This document shows positions 8,743-17,173 of a stretch of DNA of 53,455 nucleotides, in pieces. Position 1 is the stretch's first letter. Each line of letters starts with the position of its first letter. Made by a program: the position numbers and the translations under genes. The notes beneath the pieces are model-generated. The model did not search any database. It was not told where the DNA came from and saw only the letters and a program-made list of their open reading frames with translations. This stretch comes from Paracoccaceae bacterium (GTDB lineage: Bacteria; Pseudomonadota; Alphaproteobacteria; Rhodobacterales; Rhodobacteraceae): contig JAPUEK010000074.1 in assembly GCA_027492585.1 (NCBI GenBank), forward strand, positions 1 to 53,455, in the 5' to 3' direction.

Positions 8743-10029
8743 CTAGTGCAGGTGGTTGCGGATGCGGCGCACCATCAGCCAGACGCAGGTGACGACAAGC
8801 GGGGTCAGCAGCGCCATCAGCCCGCCATGGCTCAGATGGACCCGATGGGCGAGCGGCTCCAGCAGATAGCCCGCCAGCGTCACCGCGTAATAGCTGATCG
8901 CCACCACCGACAGCCCCTCCACCGTCCGCTGGAGGCGCAGTTGCAGATCGGCGCGGCGGTCCATGCTTTCCAGAAGCCGCTGGTTCTGGGCGGAGCGTTC
9001 GACATCCACCCGCGTCCGCAGAAGCTCGGCAGCGCGCTGCGCCCGTTCCGCCATGGCGGCGAGCCGCGCTTCGGCGGATTTCACCGTCCGCATCGCCGGA
9101 TCATAGCGGCGCATCATGAATTCGGCGAAGGTCTGGCGGCCCTGGATGCGCTCCTCCCGCAGGATGGCGATGCGCTGGTTGACGATGGCCTCATAGGCCG
9201 CCGTCGCCCCGAAGCGGAAGGAAAAGCGCACGGCCAGGCTTTCGAGCTCCGCCGAGATGGTCAGGAGCCGGTGGAGTGCCGCCTCCGGCGTGCCGTCGCC
9301 CGTGACATCCAGCCCGGAGATCAGCGCCGAAAGCTGCGGGTCGAGTTCGTTCAGCCGCGCCGACAGCTGCCGTACCCGGATCAGGCCGAGCATCGACATG
9401 GCGCGGTAGGTCTCGATCTCGCAGAGCCGCTGGACGATCCGCCCCACCCGGCGCGCGCCGGTGCCGGGGCGGACGAAGACGGCAAAGCGCATGTGGCCCG
9501 CCGCGTCGATGCGGAAATCCCCTGCGACCACGGCCGCCCCCTCGACGACCCGCGCGACGGCGAGGCTTTCGGGAACGAACCATGCCTCCAGCCGTTCCAG
9601 CATCTCCGCTTCGCTCTCGGGCAGGAATTCCACCCGGATCAGCAGCGAGGTCAGCCTTTTGCCCGGCGCCGCCGCCATCCAGTCGCCGGGGAAGACCTTC
9701 GCCTCTTCCGGGTCGAAGGGGCGGGCCGAGAGGCCCGGGGTGAAGGCCGAATAGGTCACGAATTCGGTATGGCTTTCCCATTTCAGCTCCGACCGCCCGA
9801 TCGGCCCGGAGAAATGCGTGGCCTCGGGCTGGGGATGGGCGGAGGCATGGCGGTCCAGCAGCGCCAGAAGATGGGCGCGATCCGCCGCCCGGTCGCGGCT
9901 TGCGGCCTCCACCGGCTCCTTGATCGCCACATAGGCCGCCATGCACGGCGCGGTCAGGGCCGGAAAGGGGCGGGCGTGCAACTCGTTGACGAGGGCGTAG
10001 CGTTGCGGATGGTCGGTGATATGCGGCAT
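8743..10029 (-). CDS. DUF3422 family membrane-anchored protein
   Basis: A 428-residue protein matching the DUF3422 family common in alpha- and betaproteobacteria. The N terminus HPQRYALVNELHARPFPAL is the characteristic family start. The middle is a mixed alpha/beta region followed by helical, arginine-rich sequence (about residues 280-360). Two hydrophobic segments near residues 365-425, separated by a short RVHLSHGG loop, likely anchor the C terminus in the membrane. Function is unknown. It is transcribed alone, convergent with the importer operon, and has a palindrome (10101-10116) upstream. Confidence 0.85.
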   Translation of the reverse strand: MPHITDHPQRYALVNELHARPFPALTAPCMAAYVAIKEPVEAASRDRAADRAHLLALLDRHASAHPQPEATHFSGPIGRSELKWESHTEFVTYSAFTPGLSARPFDPEEAKVFPGDWMAAAPGKRLTSLLIRVEFLPESEAEMLERLEAWFVPESLAVARVVEGAAVVAGDFRIDAAGHMRFAVFVRPGTGARRVGRIVQRLCEIETYRAMSMLGLIRVRQLSARLNELDPQLSALISGLDVTGDGTPEAALHRLLTISAELESLAVRFSFRFGATAAYEAIVNQRIAILREERIQGRQTFAEFMMRRYDPAMRTVKSAEARLAAMAERAQRAAELLRTRVDVERSAQNQRLLESMDRRADLQLRLQRTVEGLSVVAISYYAVTLAGYLLEPLAHRVHLSHGGLMALLTPLVVTCVWLMVRRIRNHLH

Positions 10030-10100
10030 GAGACTTCGGGACTGGGACGGCGATCCGCGCAGTTAGCGGTTGAAAATCCCGTCTTTCCAGCGATTTGCAA

Positions 10101-10116
10101 GCATACCGGGGTATGC
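10101..10116. promoter_or_regulatory. Perfect palindrome upstream of the DUF3422 gene
   Basis: GCATACC and GGTATGC form a 7-bp inverted repeat around a 2-base centre, 72 bases upstream of the DUF3422 start and on its transcription side. It is too compact to be a good RNA hairpin and looks like an operator. The regulator is unknown. Confidence 0.35.
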
Positions 10117-10141
10117 AGAACACCTGTGGCGGAAATGCAAA

Positions 10142-10161
10142 GGCCCCGCCGGGGCGGGGCC
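10142..10161 (-). terminator. Rho-independent terminator of pntB
   Basis: GGCCCCGCC and GGCGGGGCC form a 9-bp stem with a 2-base loop. On the minus strand the hairpin is followed by TTTGCATTT. It is the second of two hairpins after the pntB stop. Confidence 0.75.
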
Positions 10162-10175
10162 AGAGGCGGCGCGTA

Positions 10176-10196
10176 GGATGGGCAATCTGCCCATCC
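10176..10196 (-). terminator. GGATGGGC/GCCCATCC hairpin after pntB
   Basis: GGATGGGC and GCCCATCC form an 8-bp stem with a 5-base loop, 12 bases past the pntB stop. The same stem sequence occurs at 6618-6644 in an unrelated operon, so it is a recurrent 3'-end element. There is no U-tract of its own; the neighbouring hairpin at 10142-10161 supplies one. Confidence 0.65.
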
Positions 10197-10207
10197 CCAG
10201 CCTGCCC

Positions 10208-11641
10208 TCACTCGATCATCGGCAGCAGAGCGTCGATCGACTTTTTCGCATCGCCATAGAACATCCGCGTATTCTCCTTGTAGAACAAGGGGTTCTCGAT
10301 ACCCGAATAGCCCGTCCCCTGCCCGCGCTTGGAGACGAAGACCTGTTTCGCCTTCCAGCATTCCAGCACCGGCATCCCGGCGATGGGCGAATTCGGGTCC
10401 TCCTGCGCGGCGGGGTTCACGATGTCGTTGGAGCCGATGACGATGGCCACATCGGTATTCGGGAAATCCTCGTTGATCTCGTCCATCTCCAGCACGATGT
10501 CGTAAGGCACCTTCGCCTCGGCCAGCAGCACGTTCATGTGGCCCGGCAGACGGCCCGCGACCGGGTGGATGGCAAAGCGCACGGTCTTGCCCTTGGCGCG
10601 CAGCTTGCGGGTCAGCTCCGACACCGATTGCTGCGCCTGCGCCACCGCCATCCCGTAGCCCGGAATGATGATGATGCTGTCCGCATCGTTCAGCGCCGCC
10701 GCCACCCCTTCGGCGTCGATGGCGATCTGCTCGCCCGTCACTTCCATCGCCGGGCCGGTGGTCCCGCCGAAACCGCCGAGGATCACCGAGATGAAGCTGC
10801 GGTTCATCGCCTTGCACATGATGTAGCTGAGGATCGCCCCGGAGGAGCCGACGAGCGCGCCCACCACGATCAGGAGGTCATTGGACAGCGAAAAGCCGAT
10901 CGCCGCCGCCGCCCAGCCGGAATAGGAGTTCAGCATCGACACGACGACGGGCATGTCCGCCCCGCCGATCCCCATGATCAGGTGATAGCCGATGAAGAAG
11001 GCCGCCAGCGTCATGCCGAGCAGCGCCAGCGTCGAGCCGGATTGCAGATAGACCACCAGCAGCGCGATCGAGATCAGTGCTGCGGCGGCATTGAGTACAT
11101 GGCCCCCCGGCAGCTTCTTGGCCTTGCCATCGACCTTGCCCGCCAGCTTGCCGAAGGCGATGACCGAGCCGGTGAAGGTCACGGCCCCGATGAACACCCC
11201 GAGGAAGGTCTCCACCCGCAGGATCGACACTTCCAGCGGCGATTTGTGGGCGATCACCTTGGCAAAGCCGGCCAGGCCCGCCCGCGCGGCTTCGTCAAGA
11301 GCGCCGACATTGGCCAGCTCGATATGGGTGTTGTAGCCGATGAACACCGCCGCAAGCCCGACAAGGCTGTGCATCGCGGCGACAAGCTGCGGCATCTCGG
11401 TCATCTGGACGCGCTGCGCCACGACCCAGCCGATGGCCCCGCCCGCCGCGATCATCACGACCGAGATCAGCCAGTTGCCCGAGCCGGGACCGTAGATCGT
11501 GGCGGCGACCGCAAGAGCCATGCCGACGATCCCGTACCAGACCGCGCGCTTGGCGCTTTCCTGCCCCGACAGACCGCCGAGCGAAAGGATGAAGAGAACC
11601 GCCGCAACGACATAGGCAGCCGTGGTGAATCCGTATTCCAT
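10208..11641 (-). CDS. pntB: NAD(P) transhydrogenase subunit beta
   Basis: A 477-residue inner-membrane subunit that couples proton entry to hydride transfer from NADH to NADP+. The N-terminal half is a bundle of membrane helices ([20 protein letters not shown] onward). The C-terminal NADP-binding domain (dIII) has [10 protein letters not shown], the family's nucleotide-binding glycine-rich motif, and ends with [12 protein letters not shown]. The length fits the family. It lies 12 bases after pntA with a GGGAGAGG ribosome-binding site, in one operon. It is probably a main NADPH source for the oxygenase-rich catabolism encoded in this region (inference). Confidence 0.96.
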   Translation of the reverse strand: MEYGFTTAAYVVAAVLFILSLGGLSGQESAKRAVWYGIVGMALAVAATIYGPGSGNWLISVVMIAAGGAIGWVVAQRVQMTEMPQLVAAMHSLVGLAAVFIGYNTHIELANVGALDEAARAGLAGFAKVIAHKSPLEVSILRVETFLGVFIGAVTFTGSVIAFGKLAGKVDGKAKKLPGGHVLNAAAALISIALLVVYLQSGSTLALLGMTLAAFFIGYHLIMGIGGADMPVVVSMLNSYSGWAAAAIGFSLSNDLLIVVGALVGSSGAILSYIMCKAMNRSFISVILGGFGGTTGPAMEVTGEQIAIDAEGVAAALNDADSIIIIPGYGMAVAQAQQSVSELTRKLRAKGKTVRFAIHPVAGRLPGHMNVLLAEAKVPYDIVLEMDEINEDFPNTDVAIVIGSNDIVNPAAQEDPNSPIAGMPVLECWKAKQVFVSKRGQGTGYSGIENPLFYKENTRMFYGDAKKSIDALLPMIE

Positions 11642-11653
11642 GGTGCCTCTCCC

Positions 11654-13228
11654 TTACGACTTCTGGAACATGGCGAGCATCCGCCGCGTCACCATGAAGC
11701 CACCGAAAATGTTGATCCCGGCCATGAAGACCGACAGGGCCGCCAGCAGCACGACCAGCCAGGAGCCGGAACCGATCTGCATCAGCGCCCCGAGGATGAT
11801 GATCGAGGAGATGGCGTTGGTCACCGCCATCAGCGGCGTGTGCAGCGAATGGCTGACGTTCCAGATCACCTGGAAGCCGATGAAGACCGACAGGACGAAG
11901 ACGATGAAGTGCTGCATGAAGCTTGCGGGCGCGATCAGCCCGAGGCCGAGAAGCACGACCCCGCCGATGACCAGAAGCCCGACCTGATTGCGGGTCTGGG
12001 CCTTGAAGGCGGCCACCTCCTGGGCGCGCTTCTCCTCGACGGTCAGTTCCCTGGCCTTTTCCTTCGGCTTCTGCGCCGCGATGGCGGCGATCTTCGGCGG
12101 CGGCGGCGGGAAGGTGATGGCATGGTCCCTGGCGACGGTGGCGCCGCGGATCACGTCATCTTCCATGTTGTGATTGATCACACCGTCTTTCTTCGGTGTA
12201 AGATCGGTCAGCATATGCCTGATATTGGTAGAATAAAGCGTCGAGGCCTGCGCGGCCATCCGGCTCGGGAAATCGGTGTAGCCGACGATGGTGACGCCGT
12301 TGTCGGTGACGATCTTCTGGTCCGGCACGGTCAGGTCGCAGTTGCCGCCGCGCTCCGCCGCGAGGTCCACGATCACCGAACCGGGCTTCATCATCGCCAC
12401 CATATCGGCGGTCCAGAGCTTCGGCGCCGGGCGTCCGGGGATCAGCGCCGTGGTGATGACGATATCCATTTCGGGCGCCAGCTCGCGGAACTTCTTGAGC
12501 TGCGCCTCGCGGAACTCGGGAGAGGAGGGCGCGGCATAGCCGCCGGTCGCCGCCCCGTCGGTCTGCGCCTCCGAGAAGTCGAGATAGACGAATTCGGCCC
12601 CCATGCTTTCGATCTGCTCGGCCACTTCGGGGCGCACGTCGAAGGCATAGGTGATGGCGCCGAGCGAGGTCGAGGTGCCGATGGCGGCAAGCCCGGCCAC
12701 CCCGGCGCCCACGATCAGCACCTTGGCGGGCGGCACCTTGCCGGCGGCTGTCACCTGCCCGGTGAAGAAGCGGCCGAAGTTGTTGCCCGCCTCGATCACC
12801 GCGCGGTAGCCCGCGATATTGGCCATCGAGGACAGCGCATCCATCTTCTGCGCCCGACTGATCCGCGGCACCATGTCCATGGCCACCACGGTCGCGCCGC
12901 GCGCCTTGACGATCTCCAGCAGTTCGGCGTTCTGCGCCGGCCAGAAGAAGGAGATGAGGGTCTGCCCCTCGCGCAGCGCCTCGGCTTCGGCCACTTCCGG
13001 GCCGCGCACCTTCACCAGCACATCCGCCGCGGCAACCACCGCCGCCGCCGAGGGAAGAACCTCCACCCCCGCCGCCGCGTAAAGCGCGTCCGAGAAGCCG
13101 GCCTTCAGCCCCGCCCCGGTTTCGATACAGGCGCTATGGCCCAGCTTCGCCAGTTGCAGAGCCGAATCCGGGGTCATCGCCACCCGGTTCTCCCCCGCAA
13201 AAATCTCTTTCAACGCCCCGATCTTCAC
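11654..13228 (-). CDS. pntA: NAD(P) transhydrogenase subunit alpha (fused soluble and membrane parts)
   Basis: A 524-residue alpha subunit. The NAD-binding dI domain fills about residues 1-380, with the alanine-dehydrogenase-like [19 protein letters not shown] start and the [18 protein letters not shown] dinucleotide motif. A Pro/Lys linker follows ([20 protein letters not shown]), then three to four membrane helices (about 425-515). Here soluble and membrane parts are one protein as in E. coli, whereas many alphaproteobacteria split them. I chose GTG at 13228 because GGGGGA lies 6 bases upstream; the in-frame TTG at 13234 touches that site. Confidence 0.94.
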   Translation of the reverse strand: MKIGALKEIFAGENRVAMTPDSALQLAKLGHSACIETGAGLKAGFSDALYAAAGVEVLPSAAAVVAAADVLVKVRGPEVAEAEALREGQTLISFFWPAQNAELLEIVKARGATVVAMDMVPRISRAQKMDALSSMANIAGYRAVIEAGNNFGRFFTGQVTAAGKVPPAKVLIVGAGVAGLAAIGTSTSLGAITYAFDVRPEVAEQIESMGAEFVYLDFSEAQTDGAATGGYAAPSSPEFREAQLKKFRELAPEMDIVITTALIPGRPAPKLWTADMVAMMKPGSVIVDLAAERGGNCDLTVPDQKIVTDNGVTIVGYTDFPSRMAAQASTLYSTNIRHMLTDLTPKKDGVINHNMEDDVIRGATVARDHAITFPPPPPKIAAIAAQKPKEKARELTVEEKRAQEVAAFKAQTRNQVGLLVIGGVVLLGLGLIAPASFMQHFIVFVLSVFIGFQVIWNVSHSLHTPLMAVTNAISSIIILGALMQIGSGSWLVVLLAALSVFMAGINIFGGFMVTRRMLAMFQKS

Positions 13229-13541
13229 GCGCAATCCCCCAGATCAAGTTGCAATTCCGCCTTGCGGCAAGCTCCCCCGGCCCACAGTCCCGCTGCGCGC
13301 CGCCTGCCCTTCCCCCGATTTTCTGCGCCTGCATCTTCCCCGTCTCACCCGAGGATGCAACCGCTTTCACATGATCAAATCCACATCTTTTCCCGTGCAG
13401 GCCCCGCTTCAAGGCACAAGACGGCCTTCCGGAGCATAGGCGGCAGCGGCTTTTTATTTCAAGCTTGAAATTTTTGATGTCAGGAGCTATTGACCACCCC
13501 ATTCCCCCGTGGCGTCATGGCCGCACAGAAGGAGTCCCAGC
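13229..13541. other. Divergent intergenic region pntA-kynU
   Basis: A 313-base region without a convincing gene. The pntA side is C-rich. The kynU side is AT-richer and contains the perfect palindrome at 13456-13471. The AAGGAG ribosome-binding site for kynU lies at 13529-13534. Reading frames here lack start signals and look like shadow frames. Confidence 0.6.
13456..13471. promoter_or_regulatory. Putative MarR-type operator upstream of kynU
   Basis: ATTTCAAGCTTGAAAT is a perfect 16-bp palindrome 70 bases upstream of the kynU start. The same core, extended to 18 bp, stands at 41161-41178 between the divergent anthraniloyl-CoA operons next to a MarR gene. The chance of two identical 16-mers this AT-rich in such GC-rich DNA is low. 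I infer that one regulator binds both. Confidence 0.7.
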
Positions 13542-14735
13542 TTGACCGATTTCGCCGCCACCCGCAGCCAGTTCCACCTGCCCGAGGGCATGGTCTATCT
13601 CGACGGCAATTCGCTCGGCCCCCTGCCCCGCGCGGCAGCGGCGCGCGTGGCGCAGACGGTGACCGCGGAATGGGGGGATCTGCTCATCACCGCCTGGAAC
13701 AAGGCCGGCTGGATGGACAAGCCGATGTCGGTCGGCAACCGCATCGCCCGGCTGATCGGGGCGGAGCCGAATTCGGTCGCCATGGGCGATACCTTGTCGA
13801 TCAAGGTCTATCAGGCGCTCGCCTCGGCGCTGGAGATGAACCCCGGACGGAAAGTGATCCTGTCGGACAGCGGCAACTTCCCCTCCGACCTCTACATGGC
13901 GCAGGGCCTGTGCCGGACGCTCGGCGATGGCTACGAGCTGAAGGTGGTGGCGCCGGAAGAAGTGCTGGAGGCCATCGACGAAACCATCGCGGTCACCATG
14001 ATCACCGAGGTCGATTACCGCACCGGGCGCAAGCACGACATGGCGGCGATCACCGCGCGGGCGCATGAAAAGGGCGCGCTGACGATCTGGGATCTCGCCC
14101 ATTCCGCCGGCGCCTTCCCGGTGGAGCTGGCCAAATGCGGCGCCGACTTCGCCTGCGGCTGCACCTACAAATACCTGAACTCCGGCCCCGGCGGCCCGGC
14201 CTTCATCTATGTCGCCCCCCGCCATCAGGACCGCGCCCGCCCCGCCCTTTCGGGCTGGCAGGGCCATGACGCGCCCTTCGCCTTCGATCTCGACTACCGT
14301 CCGGCCCATGGGGCGGAGCGGATGCGCGTCGGCACCCCGCCGATCCTGCAGCTCGCCGCGCTGGAGGCCTCGCTCGACATCTGGGATCAGGTTGACATGG
14401 CCGCGCTCCGCGCCGCCTCCCTCGCGCTCACCGACCGTTTCATCGCCGGGGTCGAGGCCGCCTGCCCCGGCCTGATCCTCGCCACCCCGCGCGATCACGC
14501 CAGCCGCGGGTCGCAGGTGTCGTTCCGCAACCCGGAAGGCTATGCGATCATGCAGGCCTTGATCGCCCGTGGCGTGATCGGCGATTTCCGCGCGCCCGAC
14601 ATCCTCCGCTTCGGCTTCACCCCGCTCTTCATCGGCGCCGCCGAGGTGGACAAGGCGGTGGCCATCCTCGTCGAGGTCATGGAAAAATCGCTCTGGGACC
14701 GCCCCGACTACAAGACCCGCGCCAAAGTCACCTGA
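13542..14735 (+). CDS. kynU: Kynureninase
   Basis: A 397-residue PLP enzyme that hydrolyses kynurenine to anthranilate and alanine. Family blocks are YLDGNSLGPLPRAA, SDSGNFPSDLYMAQGL, TEVDYRTGRKHDM, WDLAHSAGAFPVEL (Asp for the PLP nitrogen) and CTYKYLNSGPGGPAF with the Schiff-base lysine at about residue 210. I start it at TTG 13542 because AAGGAG stands 7 bases upstream; a GTG at 13509 lacks such a site. With kynA 1.5 kb downstream it supplies anthranilate to the CoA-dependent pathway encoded at 32725-45422, and it shares that cluster's operator palindrome. Confidence 0.95.
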   Translation: MTDFAATRSQFHLPEGMVYLDGNSLGPLPRAAAARVAQTVTAEWGDLLITAWNKAGWMDKPMSVGNRIARLIGAEPNSVAMGDTLSIKVYQALASALEMNPGRKVILSDSGNFPSDLYMAQGLCRTLGDGYELKVVAPEEVLEAIDETIAVTMITEVDYRTGRKHDMAAITARAHEKGALTIWDLAHSAGAFPVELAKCGADFACGCTYKYLNSGPGGPAFIYVAPRHQDRARPALSGWQGHDAPFAFDLDYRPAHGAERMRVGTPPILQLAALEASLDIWDQVDMAALRAASLALTDRFIAGVEAACPGLILATPRDHASRGSQVSFRNPEGYAIMQALIARGVIGDFRAPDILRFGFTPLFIGAAEVDKAVAILVEVMEKSLWDRPDYKTRAKVT

Positions 14736-14744
14736 TGGCAAGGC

Positions 14745-14831
14745 CTTTCTTCTCTTCTCAAATATCCCCGCCGGAGGCTCCGGCCGCAGCCGGGGGAGCC
14801 TCCGGCGGGGATATTTGGACCAGTATGAAAG
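14745..14831. repeat. Inverted pair of the 34-nt intergenic repeat
   Basis: The left copy (14745-14778) has the tail CTTTCTTCTCTTCTCAAATA and the right copy (14797-14831) has the tail TATTTGGACCAGTATGAAAG. The perfect inverted arms are 14759-14781 and 14795-14817 with a 13-base loop. It sits between kynU and the glycosidase gene, and its right end contains that gene's first possible ATG (14825). Confidence 0.88.
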
Positions 14832-16078
14832 CCATGGCCGGGATATTGCTCTGCGCGCTTCTCGTCCTTCCGGCGGGAGCCCGTACGATGGGGGCCGGGA
14901 CGGCGGCGGACCGCTTCGATCCGAAGCGCGGGGTCAATACCGAGATCTGGGTGGAATGGCTCGGGGTGGAGGAGATGCTCGCCCGTCCCGGATTTCTGGA
15001 CATCTACCCCGATTATCCGCGTCACATGCCGCCGGAGACGCTGGAGAAGATCGCCGGTCAGGGGGTGGATTTCATCCGCATCGCGGCGGATCCGGCCCCC
15101 CTGCTCGCCACCGCCGGCAGTCCCCGGCAGGCGGCGCTGATCGGGCAGGTGCAGGCCCGCGTGCGGGAGGCGCAGGCGGCGGGGCTGAAGGTGATCCTCG
15201 ATCTCCACAGCTTTCCGCGCGGGCAGGAGGATTTCGGCGTCGAATGGGCGCTCGGGTCGGAAGCGCATTTCGCCGCCTATGCGGAGATGGTGGGCAGGGT
15301 CGCCGCGGCCCTGGCGGCCTTTCCGGCAGACCGCACCGCATTTCAGCCGATGAACGAGCCGGTGCAGGACTGCGATGCGCTTTCCACCGATCCGGCGGCG
15401 GCGACCTGGCCTGCCCGGCTGAAGCGGCTGCATGATGTGGCGCGGGCCGGGGCGCCGGATCTGCCGCTGGTGCTCTCGGGCGCCTGCTGGGGCGGGGCCT
15501 GGGCCTTGTCCTTCCTCGACCCGGCGGCGATCGGGGACGACAATGTGCTCTGGTCCTTCCACAGCTACGACCCATTCACCTATTCCCATCAGGGCGCGGA
15601 CTGGACCGGCAGCATCCTGCGCTTCTTCGCCGGCATCCCCTATCCGCCCTCCAGCCTGACCGATGACGCGGCGGTGGCCCTGGTGGAGGCGGCTGCCGCG
15701 CGCGCAAGGGCCTCCGGCCTGCCGCTGGCAAGCGAGGCCAGTCCGGCCGCCCTGAGCGAGATGCTTCAGATCTACCGCGACGAAGGCGACGGCATCGTCC
15801 GGCAGGAGATGGACCGGGCCGCGGCCTGGGCCGATGCCCATGGCGTGCCGCGCAACCGGCTGATCCATGATGAATTCGGCGCGGTCTGGGTCGATGCCGA
15901 GGGCCGCGAGTTCGATGCGGCGGGCCATCTGCACTATCTTTCGGACAAGATCGCCGTGGCCGCCGAGCTGGGCTTCGGCTGGGCGCTCTGGGACTGGCGC
16001 GGCTCGATGCGGTTCGGGCAGGCAGATTACAGGCTCGACGCGCGCGTCTGTGCCGTGGCAGGATGGGCGCCATGCTGA
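14825..16078 (+). CDS. Secreted GH5-like glycoside hydrolase (cellulase family)
   Basis: A 417-residue protein with a Sec signal peptide (AGILLCALLVLPAGA). It resembles (beta/alpha)8 family 5 glycosidases: RGVNTEIW near the mature start, FIRIAADP, VILDLHSF, the acid/base region FQPMNEPVQ, SFHSYDPFTYSHQG, and a second Glu in LIHDEFGAV followed by ALWDWRGS. Both catalytic glutamates are thus present. The substrate is unknown. The start is uncertain: ATG 14825 lies in the end of a dispersed repeat, ATG 14834 is three codons later, and neither has a strong ribosome-binding site. It interrupts the kynU-kynA pair, with no evident metabolic link. Confidence 0.82.
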   Translation: MKAMAGILLCALLVLPAGARTMGAGTAADRFDPKRGVNTEIWVEWLGVEEMLARPGFLDIYPDYPRHMPPETLEKIAGQGVDFIRIAADPAPLLATAGSPRQAALIGQVQARVREAQAAGLKVILDLHSFPRGQEDFGVEWALGSEAHFAAYAEMVGRVAAALAAFPADRTAFQPMNEPVQDCDALSTDPAAATWPARLKRLHDVARAGAPDLPLVLSGACWGGAWALSFLDPAAIGDDNVLWSFHSYDPFTYSHQGADWTGSILRFFAGIPYPPSSLTDDAAVALVEAAAARARASGLPLASEASPAALSEMLQIYRDEGDGIVRQEMDRAAAWADAHGVPRNRLIHDEFGAVWVDAEGREFDAAGHLHYLSDKIAVAAELGFGWALWDWRGSMRFGQADYRLDARVCAVAGWAPC

Positions 16079-16173
16079 CCGATCTTCCTCCGCTCTGCCG
16101 CCCCTCGGGCTGGATCTGCCACTGGCGGAAGATCGGCACGCTGTCGGTGCTGAACCGGAAGAGCCGGGTTTGA
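16072..16173 (+). CDS. Possible short leader ORF upstream of kynA (33 codons)
   Basis: An ATG overlapping the glycosidase stop opens a 33-codon frame ending in TGA, with AGGA 8 bases upstream. The peptide contains two tryptophans close together in GWICHWRKIG. It is followed by a GGGGC-TTCG-GCCCC hairpin and then kynA, whose substrate is tryptophan. This resembles the layout of a sensing leader peptide, but a chance frame is equally possible. I see no homologue that I recognise. Confidence 0.25.
   Translation: MLTDLPPLCRPSGWICHWRKIGTLSVLNRKSRV
16079..16136 (+). other. Long-range inverted repeat in the kynA leader
   Basis: CCGATCTTCC (16079-16088) and GGAAGATCGG (16127-16136) are perfectly complementary with a 38-base loop. 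They lie within the short leader frame upstream of kynA. They could form an alternative RNA structure to the hairpin at 16179. Confidence 0.35.
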
Positions 16174-16178
16174 AAGCC

Positions 16179-16192
16179 GGGGCTTCGGCCCC
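16179..16192 (+). terminator. Hairpin between glycosidase and kynA
   Basis: GGGGC-TTCG-GCCCC is a 5-bp stem with a stable UUCG tetraloop, followed by TCCTTCCCCTTTC, 29 bases before the kynA start. It could be a terminator for the upstream gene or an attenuator for kynA. Confidence 0.5.
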
Positions 16193-16221
16193 TCCTTCCC
16201 CTTTCATTCCCGGAGACCGCA

Positions 16222-17055
16222 ATGACCACCTATGACCCCTCCCGCGATGGCGCGCAGATGTCCTTTGACGGGCGCATGTCCTATGGCGATTACCTTCAGA
16301 TCGACCGCATCCTCGACGCGCAGCGCCTTTTGACCGGCGCGCATGACGAGATGCTCTTCATCATCCAGCATCAGACCTCGGAGCTGTGGATGCGGCTCGC
16401 GCTGCATGAGCTCGACGCGGCCCGCCGCGCCGTGGCCGAGGACCGCGCGCCGGAGGCCTTCAAGATGCTGGCGCGAATCAGCCGCATCTTCGAACAGCTC
16501 AACAACGCCTGGGATGTGCTGCGGACGATGACGCCCGCCGATTACACAACCTTCCGCGAGGGGCTGGGCCAGTCCTCGGGCTTCCAGTCCTGGCAATACC
16601 GGCTGATCGAATATGCGGTCGGCAACCGCAACCTCGCCATGATGAAGCCCCATGCCCACCGTCCGGACCTGATGGCGAAGCTGGAGGCGGAGCTGGCCCG
16701 GCGCAGCCTTTACGACGAGGCGCTGCATCATCTGGCCCGCGCGGGCCTTCCCGTGCCGCAGGAGGTGCTGGAGCGCGACCTGCGGCAACCCTGGGTAGCT
16801 CATGACGGGGTTCGGCTCGTCTGGGAGCAGGTCTACCGCGAGCCGACGCGCTATTGGCAGGCCTATGAGCTGGCCGAGAAGCTGGTCGATTTCGAGGATT
16901 ACTTCCGCCGCTGGCGCTTCAACCATGTGACCACGGTGGAGCGGGTGATCGGGCTTAAACGCGGCACCGGCGGCACCTCCGGGGTCAGCTACCTGCGCCG
17001 GATGCTGGAGGTGGAGCTTTTCCCGGAACTCTGGCAGCTCCGCACCACGCTCTGA
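16222..17055 (+). CDS. kynA: Tryptophan 2,3-dioxygenase
   Basis: A 277-residue heme dioxygenase that opens the indole ring of L-tryptophan to N-formylkynurenine. Substrate-site segments [24 protein letters not shown] and [14 protein letters not shown] are conserved. The proximal heme ligand is the His in [15 protein letters not shown], about residue 235. The length matches the bacterial family. A GGAGACC ribosome-binding site precedes the ATG. It shares a strand with kynU. The formamidase needed between them is not encoded in this window. Confidence 0.96.
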   Translation: MTTYDPSRDGAQMSFDGRMSYGDYLQIDRILDAQRLLTGAHDEMLFIIQHQTSELWMRLALHELDAARRAVAEDRAPEAFKMLARISRIFEQLNNAWDVLRTMTPADYTTFREGLGQSSGFQSWQYRLIEYAVGNRNLAMMKPHAHRPDLMAKLEAELARRSLYDEALHHLARAGLPVPQEVLERDLRQPWVAHDGVRLVWEQVYREPTRYWQAYELAEKLVDFEDYFRRWRFNHVTTVERVIGLKRGTGGTSGVSYLRRMLEVELFPELWQLRTTL

Positions 17056-17071
17056 CATTCACAAGCGCGTG

Positions 17072-17107
17072 AAACGAGGGGCTTTGACGATACCATGCCC
17101 CTCGTTT
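17072..17107 (+). terminator. Inverted repeat after kynA
   Basis: AAACGAGGGGC and GCCCCTCGTTT form an 11-bp stem with a 14-base loop, 16 bases after the kynA stop, ending in TTTAGCC. It is a likely terminator. The loop also contains TTTGACGAT, so a promoter for the next gene starting here is possible. Confidence 0.65.
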
Positions 17108-17114
17108 AGCCTAG

Positions 17115-17158
17115 AAGGAGAAACAATCAGGTCCGGAGCGTGCTCCGTGCCTCTCCTT
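17115..17158 (+). other. Structured 5' leader of the L,D-transpeptidase gene
   Basis: An AAGGAG (17115-17120) with no start codon at usable distance pairs with CTCCTT (17153-17158). Inside this, CGGAGC (17134-17139) and GCTCCG (17142-17147) form a second stem. The leader may therefore fold into a two-stem structure. Its role is unknown. Confidence 0.35.
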
Positions 17159-17173
17159 GCGATGGACAGCTAG

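Noticed and set aside
10070-13468. Very long plus-strand open frame opposite pntAB (over 1100 codons)
   Set aside because: It is the antisense shadow of two clearly recognisable transhydrogenase genes. The translation is His/Arg/Asp-rich low-complexity without family motifs, as usual for GC-rich antisense frames.
13509-13541. GTG 13509 as the kynU start
   Set aside because: No ribosome-binding site precedes it, and the extra residues would be translated from the region containing the real AAGGAG site used by TTG 13542.
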